This document shows, in pieces, positions 14,228-26,092 of a stretch of DNA of 64,000 nt; the stretch's first letter is position 1; the number at the start of each line of letters is the position of its first letter. The notes under the pieces are model-generated. The model worked only from the letters and a program-made list of their open reading frames with translations. It had not been told where the DNA came from and searched no databases. Made by a program: the position numbers and the translations under genes. Origin of the DNA: Alteromonas sp. IB21 (GTDB lineage: Bacteria > Pseudomonadota > Gammaproteobacteria > Enterobacterales > Alteromonadaceae); contig NZ_JAEFCD010000012.1 of assembly GCF_016405965.1 (NCBI RefSeq), forward strand, positions 1 to 64,000, read 5' to 3'.

Positions 14228-15130
14228 ATGCGCAGAAACGTTAGTCTCATCTTTTTTTCCTTATTCGCTGCTATTTTAACCGGTTGTGCACAAACACCAC
14301 CCGTTTCAGAAAGGCCTCAAATGGGAAACTTGCTTTTAGCCGAACCTGCGCCTGTTAATCCGCGTTCGGAAATGGCGATTGCCCGTTATAACCAAGTTTT
14401 AACCAGTCCAGCACTTTCCGATGAAGACAAAGCCGAGCTTCATTTTCAACGTGGAATGCTTTATGACAGCGTAGGCTTGGGCGGCCTCGCTCAATTTGAT
14501 TACTCTCAGGCGATTAACTTAAAGCCTGACCTCGCTGAGGCTCATAATTCGATGGGCATTCATTACATTCAGCAAAACGATTTTCTTCAAGCCTATGACG
14601 CATTCGACTCTACATTAGAAATTAACCCAGATTATGATTTTGCATTCTTAAATCGGGGCATCGCGTTATATTACGGCGGAAGAGCAGAGCTTGCTATTAC
14701 TGACCTAAATCGCTTTTTTGAAAAAGACGACACTGACCCGTTCCGTGCTCTATGGGCGTATTTTGCTCATCATGATGTGTCTGAGCTTGATGGGCAAACC
14801 TACTTAGCCTCCATTCGACCTATGCTAGATAATGATCATTGGGCAACCACGCTGGTGGATTTGTTCCTAGGTACCGTTGATGAAAATGATGTGTTAAATT
14901 CGTTGCTAGACGGAGTGAAAAGTCAAAAAGAGCTGACGGATAGACTGTGCGAAGCGTATTTCTACTTGGGTAAATTTCACGGACATCGAGGAAACAGTGG
15001 CGTAGCATCTAATTATTTTAAGCTAGCCCTAAGTACTAATGTGTTTGATTATGTCGAACACAGATACGCAAGAATGGAACTTAATCGTTTGCGTGAGAAC
15101 GCAGCCAGCGCACCAGAAAACGAAGAGTAA
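14228..15130 (+). CDS. nlpI: lipoprotein NlpI, TPR adaptor
   Basis: I start it at the ATG at 14228 (300 residues), which gives a proper lipoprotein signal ending in LTGC with cysteine 20. TPR repeats follow, for example AELHFQRGMLYDSVGLGGLAQFDYSQAINLKPD and AEAHNSMGIHYIQQNDFLQAYDAFDSTLEINPD. NlpI is an outer-membrane adaptor that brings the Prc protease to murein hydrolases. The order RxNLG-like TPR blocks and length fit E. coli NlpI (294 residues). The next gene starts 12 nt after its stop and is probably cotranscribed. Confidence 0.88.
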   Translation: MRRNVSLIFFSLFAAILTGCAQTPPVSERPQMGNLLLAEPAPVNPRSEMAIARYNQVLTSPALSDEDKAELHFQRGMLYDSVGLGGLAQFDYSQAINLKPDLAEAHNSMGIHYIQQNDFLQAYDAFDSTLEINPDYDFAFLNRGIALYYGGRAELAITDLNRFFEKDDTDPFRALWAYFAHHDVSELDGQTYLASIRPMLDNDHWATTLVDLFLGTVDENDVLNSLLDGVKSQKELTDRLCEAYFYLGKFHGHRGNSGVASNYFKLALSTNVFDYVEHRYARMELNRLRENAASAPENEE

Positions 15131-15142
15131 TCGACCTAGGTT

Positions 15143-16741
15143 ATGCGAGGCCTATTTTTAGCCGTGTTCGCGCTGCTTATCGTTGCGGGCGATAGTGGGC
15201 GATATGCTCCTCAACTTATCGCTAATGCATTAAGCGTACTCCAACTGCCAAAAATTAACGACGATTTAGTGAGAGCTGCAAAAGCTCCAACTGATGAACC
15301 GTCACCTTTTTCACACTCTCCGACCAGTCAAACTACAGAAGCGCTCGCATTACTCTGGTTAGCATCTAAGCAGGGCAGTGAGGTGGCGCAATCTGCATTA
15401 TTAATGCAATTTGAAGAGGCGCACGAAAAACAATTTGCCTCCCAAACCGGTATAGAAGAATCAACCGCTACTTATTACCTTGAAAAACTCGTTAACCTTG
15501 AAAACGCAGATGCGGCATGGCTGCTTTATCAGATTCTAGGAGAGGAAGGAGCGTCTCAACGTTTTATGCGCTTAGCGGCATTGGGTGATGTCGCTGAAGC
15601 TCAACTTGCATTTGCTATGTCGACGGAATCACCAGAAAAGCGTGAAAAGTGGTTAATCCGGGCAGCGTCTCAAAAGTACTTACCTGCTCAAGCAGCACTC
15701 GCAGACTGGTATATGTTGCACGGTCAACAAGAGCTAGCAAAGCCTCTTTTAGCTGCAACAGCGACACTCGATATGCAAAGTGCTTTTAAGTATGCTCGAT
15801 TGCTGTGGGATGAGGGCGAATACTCAAAAGCTAAAGAACACTTCAAATTTGCTGCTAAAAAAGGTCACGTACAAGCAAAAAAAGCTTTGGAAGCTACTGA
15901 TCTCTACACGCCATTCTCTGAAAGCCAAGCGTTAAAGCTCGCAGATTCATTTAATTGGGAAAGTAAAGCAAATTGCCTGCAGCGGATACAGCCATTTGCA
16001 ACAAGCTTGGCCACTATTATGCGTGCGCACAGCCTTTATCAGTCTTTTGAAAATGATGAGCGTTTTAAAGGGCTGTCTATCTGCCTGGCCCCACCAATTT
16101 GGCTCAAAACTGACGTACTGCGCTGCAATCCAGACTTCAATAACACGGGGGTTTTAGGTTGTAATATCACGCCTTTAGCAAGTATTGCTAAAAAGCGTAA
16201 GTTTAGTCATGCCGTTGTCGTGGCAGAGCAAGGAAAAGCTAATGTTCAAAATGGGGTAATGTATTTAGATATCAGCGACGCGTACTCGGTTTTCGTTCAC
16301 GAACTGGCCCATTTTGCTGGCTTTGCTGATGAGTATCCCATTGGCAAAGGAATGGCGACGAGACTGTGTGATGAAAACGATATCAATGACTTTTCGCCTC
16401 CTAATCTCATAGTCGACTCGCAGTTCTGGTATACGCCTCACGCTACGGTTAACAACTGGCTGGATATAGACCCTGCTACAATAATCGCGCGCGCTAAAAC
16501 CTGTACAGTATTGGGAAAAAATAGCTATAAGCCAAGTCGACGGATCACCTTTATGGAGCATCACGACAGCGGGGTGATCCCCCCTCTATATCTTGTGCTT
16601 TGGCAACAGCAACTAGAAAGACAAAATGCACAGCGACCCATATCGATGAATTTTTTCCAGGCCTTTCACAATAGTGGAAATCAAAAAGAAGCGGCTCACT
16701 GGTTAGCAGAATATGAAGCTTTCACGGGCTCGAAAGGGTAG
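15143..16741 (+). CDS. Sel1-repeat protein with a HExxH zinc-peptidase motif
   Basis: A signal sequence leads into about 250 residues of Sel1-like helical repeats (ALLWLASKQGSEVAQSALL, WLIRAASQKYLPAQAALADWY, HFKFAAKKGHVQAKKAL). The C-terminal half contains H386-E-L-A-H390, followed by FAGFADEYP. That combination, HExxH with LADEY-like residues after it, recalls the zinc site of M64-type metallopeptidases. The protein is therefore likely a secreted or periplasmic repeat protein with a catalytic zinc domain. It shares a transcript with nlpI. I know no named homologue; a catalytic role is inferred. Confidence 0.75.
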   Translation: MRGLFLAVFALLIVAGDSGRYAPQLIANALSVLQLPKINDDLVRAAKAPTDEPSPFSHSPTSQTTEALALLWLASKQGSEVAQSALLMQFEEAHEKQFASQTGIEESTATYYLEKLVNLENADAAWLLYQILGEEGASQRFMRLAALGDVAEAQLAFAMSTESPEKREKWLIRAASQKYLPAQAALADWYMLHGQQELAKPLLAATATLDMQSAFKYARLLWDEGEYSKAKEHFKFAAKKGHVQAKKALEATDLYTPFSESQALKLADSFNWESKANCLQRIQPFATSLATIMRAHSLYQSFENDERFKGLSICLAPPIWLKTDVLRCNPDFNNTGVLGCNITPLASIAKKRKFSHAVVVAEQGKANVQNGVMYLDISDAYSVFVHELAHFAGFADEYPIGKGMATRLCDENDINDFSPPNLIVDSQFWYTPHATVNNWLDIDPATIIARAKTCTVLGKNSYKPSRRITFMEHHDSGVIPPLYLVLWQQQLERQNAQRPISMNFFQAFHNSGNQKEAAHWLAEYEAFTGSKG

Positions 16742-16872
16742 CTAACCGGTTTTTAAATGACAGAAAATGCGCCTCATACCCACTTGAACAAATAAATATA
16801 GGCGCAACATTACCTAGATCTAGCTTTTTAATCGATGAGCTCGCAACCATCTTTGATACCAGACATGTAATC

Positions 16873-17610
16873 TTAGTCGTGAAGGGTATGTTTAAGTTCG
16901 CGAACCCACATAGACGTGGCGCCACAAATTGCCACTGGCATTACAATAAAGTTAACCACAGGGATAAGAGAAAAAACGTTAACCATCATTCCGAAGGTCA
17001 TCGCTTTGCCTTTATGTTCGCCTAAGTGCAAACGCATACGGGTAAAATCTACCTTGTGATTATCGTAAGGATAATCGCAGTATTGAATAGCCATCATCCA
17101 TGCGTTGAATAAAAACCACAGTATTTGACCGATGACGGGGAGAAAGAAAAATAATAGTAAAAAGCCAATGGCGCGAGGCACGTACCAGATGAATTTTGTG
17201 AATTCTCGGCCTACGGTGCGAGGAATATCTTTAACTAAAGACATTACGCCTTCATCGCCTAAGTCTTGACCCGTTAAATGACGCTCTACTTTTTCTGATA
17301 GTACCCCGTTGAAAGGTGCGGCTATCCAATTTGCGAGGGTGCCAAAAATAAGCGCGAAAATTAAGAGTACGCTGATTACCGCTAAGGGCCACAAGAAAAA
17401 GCTGATTGCTGTTTTTATCCAACCCAACCATTCCGGGACAAGGTCGATAACATAGGCAATGCCCATTTCTATCTGACCAAATAAGAAATAAAAGGCCACG
17501 GAAAACAGCACTAAGTTGATGGTAAAAGGCACAAAAACAAAACGCTTAAGACCTTTGGTTTTAATAAGCGAGAAGCCTTCAAAAAAATAATGTACACCAC
17601 CTGAACTCAT
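16873..17610 (-). CDS. cysZ: CysZ-family membrane protein (sulfate uptake)
   Basis: I choose the ATG at 17610 (245 residues) because AAAAGGAG lies 6 nt upstream; the frame runs further to 17691. The protein opens with SSGGVHYFFEGFSLI and continues with KTKGLKRFVFVPFTINLVLF, the classic CysZ start. There are four to six hydrophobic segments, and a YCDYPYDNHKVDF loop typical of the family. CysZ proteins bring sulfate across the inner membrane for cysteine synthesis. It is transcribed away from smc; the cysZ | smc-zipA-ligA order is common in Alteromonadales and relatives. Confidence 0.9.
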   Translation of the reverse strand: MSSGGVHYFFEGFSLIKTKGLKRFVFVPFTINLVLFSVAFYFLFGQIEMGIAYVIDLVPEWLGWIKTAISFFLWPLAVISVLLIFALIFGTLANWIAAPFNGVLSEKVERHLTGQDLGDEGVMSLVKDIPRTVGREFTKFIWYVPRAIGFLLLFFFLPVIGQILWFLFNAWMMAIQYCDYPYDNHKVDFTRMRLHLGEHKGKAMTFGMMVNVFSLIPVVNFIVMPVAICGATSMWVRELKHTLHD

Positions 17611-17852
17611 TCCTACTCCTTTTGCGTGTAAAACGCCACGTTTTATGACTATCTGCTTTATCATACGCACAAGGCGTAAACTCTGCCTCACTCACTTAAA
17701 TGGTAATTGTTACAAGCTGTTAGATTTGGTAGAGTCGAGACATAATAACAAAAGAATCTTACGTGTGATTGCATCATTCCAAATTCGTCAGCTTTTTCAG
17801 TCGTACCTTATGCTCTCTCGGCCGCTGACTCTGTTTTGCAGAGGAATGAAAT

Positions 17853-20800
17853 ATGCGACTTAAAAAGATAAAGCTCGCGGGTTTCAAATCCTTCGTCGAA
17901 CCCACTACCATTCCTTTCCCAGGTGAAATGACGGCCATTGTCGGGCCTAATGGATGCGGGAAATCAAACGTTATAGACGCCGTTCGCTGGGTTTTAGGAG
18001 AGAGTTCCGCTAAAAACTTGCGTGGTGACGCTATGACGGACGTCATTTTTAACGGTTCATCTTCCCGTAAGCCGGTCGGGCAGTGCAGTGTCGAACTCGT
18101 TTTCGATAATAGCGCGGGGCGTATAGCCGGTGAATTCGCCAATTATAGTGAACTGTCTATTAAACGTTTAGTTACACGCGATGCTACTTCTACCTATTTT
18201 CTTAACGGCACCAAATGCCGCAGACGGGACGTAACGGATCTGTTTTTGGGAACAGGGTTAGGGCCACGTTCTTATGCCATTATTGAACAAGGCATGATTT
18301 CACGGCTTATTGAATCTAAACCACAGGATCTCCGCGTTTTCATTGAAGAAGCCGCGGGCGTGTCAAAGTACAAAGAACGTCGCAGAGAGACTGAAAATCG
18401 CATAAGGCACACACAAGATAATCTTGAACGATTGAATGATGTTCGTGATGAGCTTGGTAAACAGCTTGAGAAACTACAGCGGCAAGCTGCCGCAGCTACC
18501 CGCTATAAAACACTGCGAGCACAAGCCAGAGAACTAAAAGGTCAGCTAGCGGCTATCCGCTTTCTAAAAAATAGTGAATACATAGAGACGTTACAAAAGC
18601 AGCAGCAAGCTCTTCAGCTTGAAGTTGATGACTTAGTTGCAAGGCTACAAGGTGACGAGGCCGGGCTTGAGTCATACAAAGTTAAGCAGGTAGAAACCAA
18701 ACAGTTCATTGATGATCTGCAGCAACAGCTTTTTACAACCAGCAACGCGATAACCCGCCTTGAGCAAAATGCGCTTCATGCCAAACAGCGTAAAGTGCAG
18801 GTAGAGCAGGAGTTGGCTCGAATTAGCGAGCAGCATGAAGTGCTCAACCAATCAATTGAGGAAGCACAAGAGGCACTTGCAGTATCAAGCGAGGCGCTAG
18901 AGGGTATTGAACCTGAAATCGCGTTGAAAGAAGCTGAGCTAGATAGCGCGAAAGAGCGGTTCGAAGATGCTGAGCAAGCGCTGAGAGAATTCAACGCAAA
19001 AGCCCGAGAACAAGAGCAAACTTATAATCAGCTGCGACAAAATGTGCAGCAGTGTCACAGCCAAATTCAGTCGACAATGAGCATGCAGCTGCGAACATCC
19101 CAGCGAATTAGTGAAATAAACGATGAATTAACACAGATAAACAGCGAAGATTATACGAATCAAATAGCGTTGTTGACCGGTCAATGTGAAGAAATTGAAC
19201 TTGAGATAGAAGAGATTCAAGCCTCGCTTGGTACTGTAGACGAGATATCCTCAGATCAAAAAGCTCAGGTTAAGGATTTGGAGTTGACGCTTCGCGAGGC
19301 GCAGGGAAAGCTGCAAACTGCACGCTCGACAATGGCTGCCCTCGAAGCGCTTCAACAAGATGCGACTACTAGTGACGATACTCGTCTTGAGGGTATCGAA
19401 AAACTATGGCAACAATTTCAGTCTGTAGAGAGGTTAGCACCTTGTGTTGAAGCCATACTACAACATGTAAAAGACCCGGTTGTTGCAACGAGCCACAGTA
19501 TTGAGGCGCTTCTTAGTCAACAAGAAAGCTTGCCTAGGGGAATCAAAGTCTTTTCGAACTCAACGTTTATTACCAACGCGAAATCAGGTTCACTGGCGAG
19601 CGCGTTAGTTAATGAAGTTTGTGAGCAAGGTGGAAGCCTTCAAAACAACGTGTCGTCGCGCAATCGCGTGCCGGCATTTTTTAATGATATTTATCTTTGC
19701 GAAGATGATGAAGAACTTACCTCTCTAATTAATAGCGTTGCTGATGATGGTAAAAAGCTGCATTCCTATTTTTCAAAGGGGTTTACTAGCTTCATTTCTC
19801 CATCAGGACTATGGGCAAGTGAGCAATGGGTTGTGAAGCCTGGTGAGGTGAACGACGGTGCATTGCAAAGGGCAAATAAGATTCAGGCACTTGGTTCTAC
19901 TGTTGAGGCTACCGAGCATCTAATCGCGGAAGTTGAAGTGTCACTGAATAACGCGCAGGATTCACTTGCAGAAACTGAAGCGCAAGCCCTTTCACTTAAA
20001 CGCAATGTAAGTGAAAAAGAGAATCAACTTACCCAGTTAAAGAACAAGCTATCACTGCTTGAAATGCAGCAAGAACAGCAGTCTTCACGTACTACAAAGC
20101 TTAATGAGGAACGTGAGAAGCAAGAAATTATGCTAGCTAAAGAAGAGGAGCAACTAGCGCAACTTTCGGAAAAGCTAGAGCTTCAAGAAGCACAAATTCT
20201 TGAACATGAAGTGCACATTGATGAAGTGAACACTAAGCGTGAAGCTAACGAGAGAAACACCACAGAACTGCGCGCTTTAGTTGACTCACTTACCTCGCAA
20301 AATCATGAGTTTGCACTTAAAAAACAGCAGCTAGAAAACCATCAAAACCTTTACAGCCAACAGGTTACGCGTAACCTTCAGCAGCGCGAAGAATACATCA
20401 AAAATAAAGATAGGTTAATGCAGGAGCTTACTCAGCTTACTTCGCCACAGGAAGTGCAAGCGGCCGAGCTTCAGTCGTTGCTTGACAGTAAAGCGGAACT
20501 TGAAGAAATGAAGCGCACAAAGCAAGCGGCGCTCGACGATATTGAACAGTGGCTACGTGAGGCTGAGAAAGGTCACCAACTGCTTGGAAAAGATATTCAG
20601 GCGCGCCAAACCAATATCGATAAGCTTAATATAGATATTGAAGGGTATCGTGTTCGCGCGAACACTATTTTGGAGCAGCTTAATGAAACTCAGCAATCAT
20701 TAAAAAGTATCCTTGAAACGCTGCCAGATGATGCGGAAGAGACGCGGTGGCAGGACGATCTCGAAAGAACTCAAGCAAATCTACAGCGTTTAGGCGCAGT

Positions 20801-21404
20801 TAATTTAGCCGCGGTGGAAGAATATGAAACCCAGTTTGAGCGAAAATCTCATCTAGACACCCAGCATAACGATTTAACCGAAGCGCTAGAAACCTTGCAG
20901 TCAGCTATTCGCAAAATCGATAAAGAGACGCGCACTCGCTTCTCTGCAACGTTTGAGCAAGTAAACGAAGATTTGAAATCACTTTTTCCAAAAGTGTTTG
21001 GTGGGGGCTCTGCTTATCTTGCGTTAACCGATGACGATTTACTTGAGACGGGGGTGACTATTATGGCTCGCCCTCCCGGCAAGAAAAATAGTACGATTCA
21101 CCTTTTAAGCGGTGGAGAAAAAGCGTTAACCGCTTTATCATTGGTGTTTGCTATTTTTAGATTAAACCCAGCACCATTTTGTTTGCTGGATGAAGTAGAT
21201 GCACCATTGGATGATGCAAATGTAGGGCGCTTTTGTAACCTAGTGTCAGAAATGTCACAAACAGTGCAGTTTATTTATATCACCCATAATAAAATAGCGA
21301 TGGAAATGGCAAGTCACCTTACCGGTGTAACCATGGCGGAACCTGGCGTTTCTCGCATGGTAGCGGTAGATGTTGACGAAGCTGTCGCCTTCGCAGAAGC
21401 ATAA
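17853..21404 (+). CDS. smc: chromosome segregation ATPase SMC
   Basis: This is a full-length 1183-residue SMC protein. Walker A is GPNGCGKS at residues 31-38. Long coiled coils occupy about 170-500 and 680-1000, with a hinge between them around 510-670. The signature LSGGEKALTAL lies near 1085 and Walker B (CLLDEVDAPLDDAN) near 1108. It condenses and separates chromosomes with ScpA and ScpB, which are not in this window. GAGGAATG lies upstream of the ATG. Having smc rather than mukB fits Alteromonadales. zipA follows after 20 nt. Confidence 0.96.
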   Translation: MRLKKIKLAGFKSFVEPTTIPFPGEMTAIVGPNGCGKSNVIDAVRWVLGESSAKNLRGDAMTDVIFNGSSSRKPVGQCSVELVFDNSAGRIAGEFANYSELSIKRLVTRDATSTYFLNGTKCRRRDVTDLFLGTGLGPRSYAIIEQGMISRLIESKPQDLRVFIEEAAGVSKYKERRRETENRIRHTQDNLERLNDVRDELGKQLEKLQRQAAAATRYKTLRAQARELKGQLAAIRFLKNSEYIETLQKQQQALQLEVDDLVARLQGDEAGLESYKVKQVETKQFIDDLQQQLFTTSNAITRLEQNALHAKQRKVQVEQELARISEQHEVLNQSIEEAQEALAVSSEALEGIEPEIALKEAELDSAKERFEDAEQALREFNAKAREQEQTYNQLRQNVQQCHSQIQSTMSMQLRTSQRISEINDELTQINSEDYTNQIALLTGQCEEIELEIEEIQASLGTVDEISSDQKAQVKDLELTLREAQGKLQTARSTMAALEALQQDATTSDDTRLEGIEKLWQQFQSVERLAPCVEAILQHVKDPVVATSHSIEALLSQQESLPRGIKVFSNSTFITNAKSGSLASALVNEVCEQGGSLQNNVSSRNRVPAFFNDIYLCEDDEELTSLINSVADDGKKLHSYFSKGFTSFISPSGLWASEQWVVKPGEVNDGALQRANKIQALGSTVEATEHLIAEVEVSLNNAQDSLAETEAQALSLKRNVSEKENQLTQLKNKLSLLEMQQEQQSSRTTKLNEEREKQEIMLAKEEEQLAQLSEKLELQEAQILEHEVHIDEVNTKREANERNTTELRALVDSLTSQNHEFALKKQQLENHQNLYSQQVTRNLQQREEYIKNKDRLMQELTQLTSPQEVQAAELQSLLDSKAELEEMKRTKQAALDDIEQWLREAEKGHQLLGKDIQARQTNIDKLNIDIEGYRVRANTILEQLNETQQSLKSILETLPDDAEETRWQDDLERTQANLQRLGAVNLAAVEEYETQFERKSHLDTQHNDLTEALETLQSAIRKIDKETRTRFSATFEQVNEDLKSLFPKVFGGGSAYLALTDDDLLETGVTIMARPPGKKNSTIHLLSGGEKALTALSLVFAIFRLNPAPFCLLDEVDAPLDDANVGRFCNLVSEMSQTVQFIYITHNKIAMEMASHLTGVTMAEPGVSRMVAVDVDEAVAFAEA

Positions 21405-21424
21405 CAAAGGGCGAAAGAAATTAA

Positions 21425-22981
21425 ATGGAAGATCAATTACGTCTATTTTTACTCCTAGGGGGCACGGTATTCATTATTGCAGTGCTTGCCCACGGCATTT
21501 GGAAAATTCGTAAAAACAGCAAGCCAGCTGCAAAAGAGCGGTTAGAGCCTAGACAATGGCAGGATGCTGATGATAACGATGATGATTCAGAACCGCAGGA
21601 AGGCTTTGACGAGCTAGGAATTGGTGCCGTAAGAGTTGTTGGACAACCAGAAGACGGGAAAAGAGCGTCGTCGAATGCTTACAACGACGATGAACCTTTA
21701 ATCGAGCATGACGTTCTTGATGCTGACCATCATACCAAAGCTAAACAATCTGAATCATCTAGCGTTTATAAAGAGACGCTTACCGGCGAAAGCCGAGAAG
21801 ACGCTGTAGGTGAGGGGCAAAAAGACAAGCCCTCAAATAGGCCTCAAAAAGCGCCTCAGCCTGCTGAGCCAAAACTTTATGGATCTGTGGTAACCAATCC
21901 AAAGCCGCATATGAAGGGGCAATCTCGTTCTACAGAAACCCTATCAGGGAGCAGTAGCAACGAATCTGAATTTCCTGAGCCTCCGGGATTCTTGCTTCGA
22001 GAGGGGGCGGATGAAGAGGTTTCAGTACCGTCTCAAGGTTTAACATCAGCTGAACGATGTAACCGTAACGCAGAATCAGATAATGTATCTGATAATGCAG
22101 ACAGCGAACTCCATCATTTACAAGGCAACACTACTTCGTCAGGCGAATACGCCGATACTCAAAGTGAAAAGCCCCGTGAAGAGCAACGTAGAGCTGCGCA
22201 AAAGTTTTACATTGATCCTACGGTTGAAGAAGAATCGGTAGACACTGCGCCCCCTGCTAGAAATGAGAGGGAAGTAGCAGACTTTAGTTTAGATGCTCCT
22301 GAAGAGTCCTATAAGTCGAGAGATGCGCAGGAAGAAAATGAACAACCAAAGCGCTTTGCCCGTAGCAAGCGCAGTAAAACAACAATTAGAAGACGAGAAG
22401 AGCCAAATTTTGGTGACGATCAGATGCGCATAGACTTCGATAGCAGCGAAGGAAACATATCTGATTACGAACAAGACAGCTTCACTGCAAATGGCACTGA
22501 AAGCACAGCGACTGAGAGTTCAGCGTCTCAGGGCAAGTCGTCTAGCGTTGACCCTGAAGTTTTGGTGTTAAACGTTAGAACCCCCGAAGGTGAACCAATT
22601 TCTGGCGCTGCATTGTTACCCATGTTGCTTACGCTTGGATTTAAATTTGGCGACCAAGATATCTTCCACCGTCACGTCAACTCCAACGGCAAGGGGCCAG
22701 TGCTATTTAGCTTAGCTAATATGTTTAAACCTGGGGTATTTGATATCGACAACCTTGAAACGTTTGAAACACAAGGTGTCTCCTTATTCATGATTTTGCC
22801 AATCGAAGGCGATCCGCATCAAGTATTCAATATGATGCATAATGCAGCGCGAAAACTAGCCGATGAGTTTGGCGCTCAGGTTTTAGATGGGCGACGTAGC
22901 GTTTTAACTAAACAGGGTTTGCAGCAGTACGTTGAGAAAATTCGCGAGTTTGAACGCAAACGCATGATCTCACGTAGTTAG
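21425..22981 (+). CDS. zipA: cell division protein ZipA
   Basis: The protein begins with one membrane anchor (about residues 5-26, LRLFLLLGGTVFIIAVLAHGI) and a short basic stretch. About 340 residues of highly charged, low-complexity linker follow, rich in Glu, Ser, Asp and Arg. The C-terminal FtsZ-binding domain (about 375-518) shows DPEVLVLNVRTPEGEPISG, FKFGDQDIFHRH and FSLANMFKPGVFD. ZipA tethers FtsZ to the membrane in division. At 518 residues it is longer than the E. coli protein (328), the extra length being linker. ligA follows after a 228-bp gap. Confidence 0.93.
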   Translation: MEDQLRLFLLLGGTVFIIAVLAHGIWKIRKNSKPAAKERLEPRQWQDADDNDDDSEPQEGFDELGIGAVRVVGQPEDGKRASSNAYNDDEPLIEHDVLDADHHTKAKQSESSSVYKETLTGESREDAVGEGQKDKPSNRPQKAPQPAEPKLYGSVVTNPKPHMKGQSRSTETLSGSSSNESEFPEPPGFLLREGADEEVSVPSQGLTSAERCNRNAESDNVSDNADSELHHLQGNTTSSGEYADTQSEKPREEQRRAAQKFYIDPTVEEESVDTAPPARNEREVADFSLDAPEESYKSRDAQEENEQPKRFARSKRSKTTIRRREEPNFGDDQMRIDFDSSEGNISDYEQDSFTANGTESTATESSASQGKSSSVDPEVLVLNVRTPEGEPISGAALLPMLLTLGFKFGDQDIFHRHVNSNGKGPVLFSLANMFKPGVFDIDNLETFETQGVSLFMILPIEGDPHQVFNMMHNAARKLADEFGAQVLDGRRSVLTKQGLQQYVEKIREFERKRMISRS

Positions 22982-23191
22982 CTAACCTAAACACTGTTTG
23001 GTGCTTTCAATACGTTTAAGGACTTGGCTGATACCCAAGTCCTTTTCAATTAGACAGGGCGCAAGAGTAGCGGTTTCGATCTAACTCTTGGTGAAGTGAT
23101 ACTAGCGCGTTTTTATTGGCGCCTGAAAAAAATTAATCGTTGTCTCAAGTTATTTCAAAAGACAACAGCCTGTAAAACTCTCAATTATTAA

Positions 23192-25243
<2,052 letters not shown>

Positions 25244-25363
25244 TACTTACATCCCCCTTTATGATTTTTTGTCGTAAGGGGCGTAGGAAATAACTCGAAA
25301 GTATCCATCTCGAAAGTGCCCATATCGAAATTGCTCATCAGTGAATCTGATTTCATCATAAAA

Positions 25364-25388
25364 AACGCCACTTCAATGAAGTGGCGTT
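25364..25388. terminator. bidirectional terminator between ligA and DUF2062 gene
   Basis: AACGCCACTTCA and TGAAGTGGCGTT form a perfect stem of 12 bp with a one-base nominal loop, so about 10 bp would pair in practice. A-rich sequence precedes it and T-rich sequence follows. It lies between convergent genes and should stop both. Confidence 0.85.
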
Positions 25389-25456
25389 CTTATTTATCCG
25401 GTGATGGAGTACGCCTTAAAACTTAAGGCTCAACAATATTTCAGTAAGGTATTGGT

Positions 25457-25984
25457 TTAATTAGCTTGCTGACTACGTAATTGACGACGTCTTTCCCACG
25501 CCTTTTTAACTTGAAAGCGCCAAACCCAATTTAACGAAAAATACCCCGCCAAGCCAAACACCACCGAGCAAATACCACAGCCCACTAAAAATGCCGGCCC
25601 TATGGTATTAATACTTTCCACTACCCAATGCCAGCTGAACTGGAATTCAAAGTGCTCAGGTTTGGTCCCGAGTACAGTAGTCCCCACTTTGTAAGCGCCG
25701 TAAAATATGGGAGGAATAGTGAAGGGATTAGTTACCCATACGGTTGCTACGGAAAGCGGTAAATTCACTCGAAAAGGAATGGCTAAACCAGCAGAAAGCC
25801 ACATCTGAAAAGGCACCGGCCAAAAAGCAAAAAAAAGCCCAATACCAAAGGCGCCAGCTGCTGAACGGCGGTTTAGGTGCCATAAATTAGGCTCGTGTAG
25901 GACGCTTCCGAATATTTTTAAAGCTTTGTTTTGCTTGATGCTTTGATGGCTTGGCAAAAAACGTCGAATAAATTTCTTAGGCAT
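25457..25984 (-). CDS. DUF2062 membrane protein
   Basis: I start at ATG 25984 (175 residues), three codons inside a TTG-initiated frame. The protein has basic ends and about three hydrophobic segments. The core pattern NRRSAAGAFGIGLFFAFWPVPFQMW, then ATVWVTNPFTIPPIFYGAYKVG, is the DUF2062 signature. Function is unknown, though genes of this family often sit close to comEC, lolE or msbA, as here. It is divergent from comEC, 109 bp upstream. No strong ribosome site is visible. Confidence 0.85.
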   Translation of the reverse strand: MPKKFIRRFLPSHQSIKQNKALKIFGSVLHEPNLWHLNRRSAAGAFGIGLFFAFWPVPFQMWLSAGLAIPFRVNLPLSVATVWVTNPFTIPPIFYGAYKVGTTVLGTKPEHFEFQFSWHWVVESINTIGPAFLVGCGICSVVFGLAGYFSLNWVWRFQVKKAWERRRQLRSQQAN

Positions 25985-26092
25985 AAATATCAATGCATCT
26001 CGAAAAAAAAATCAAAAATGGCAGAACATGGACCAATACTACGTGTTTTTACTTAAACCACATCCGATAACTAAACGTTCCTACGTAAAAAC

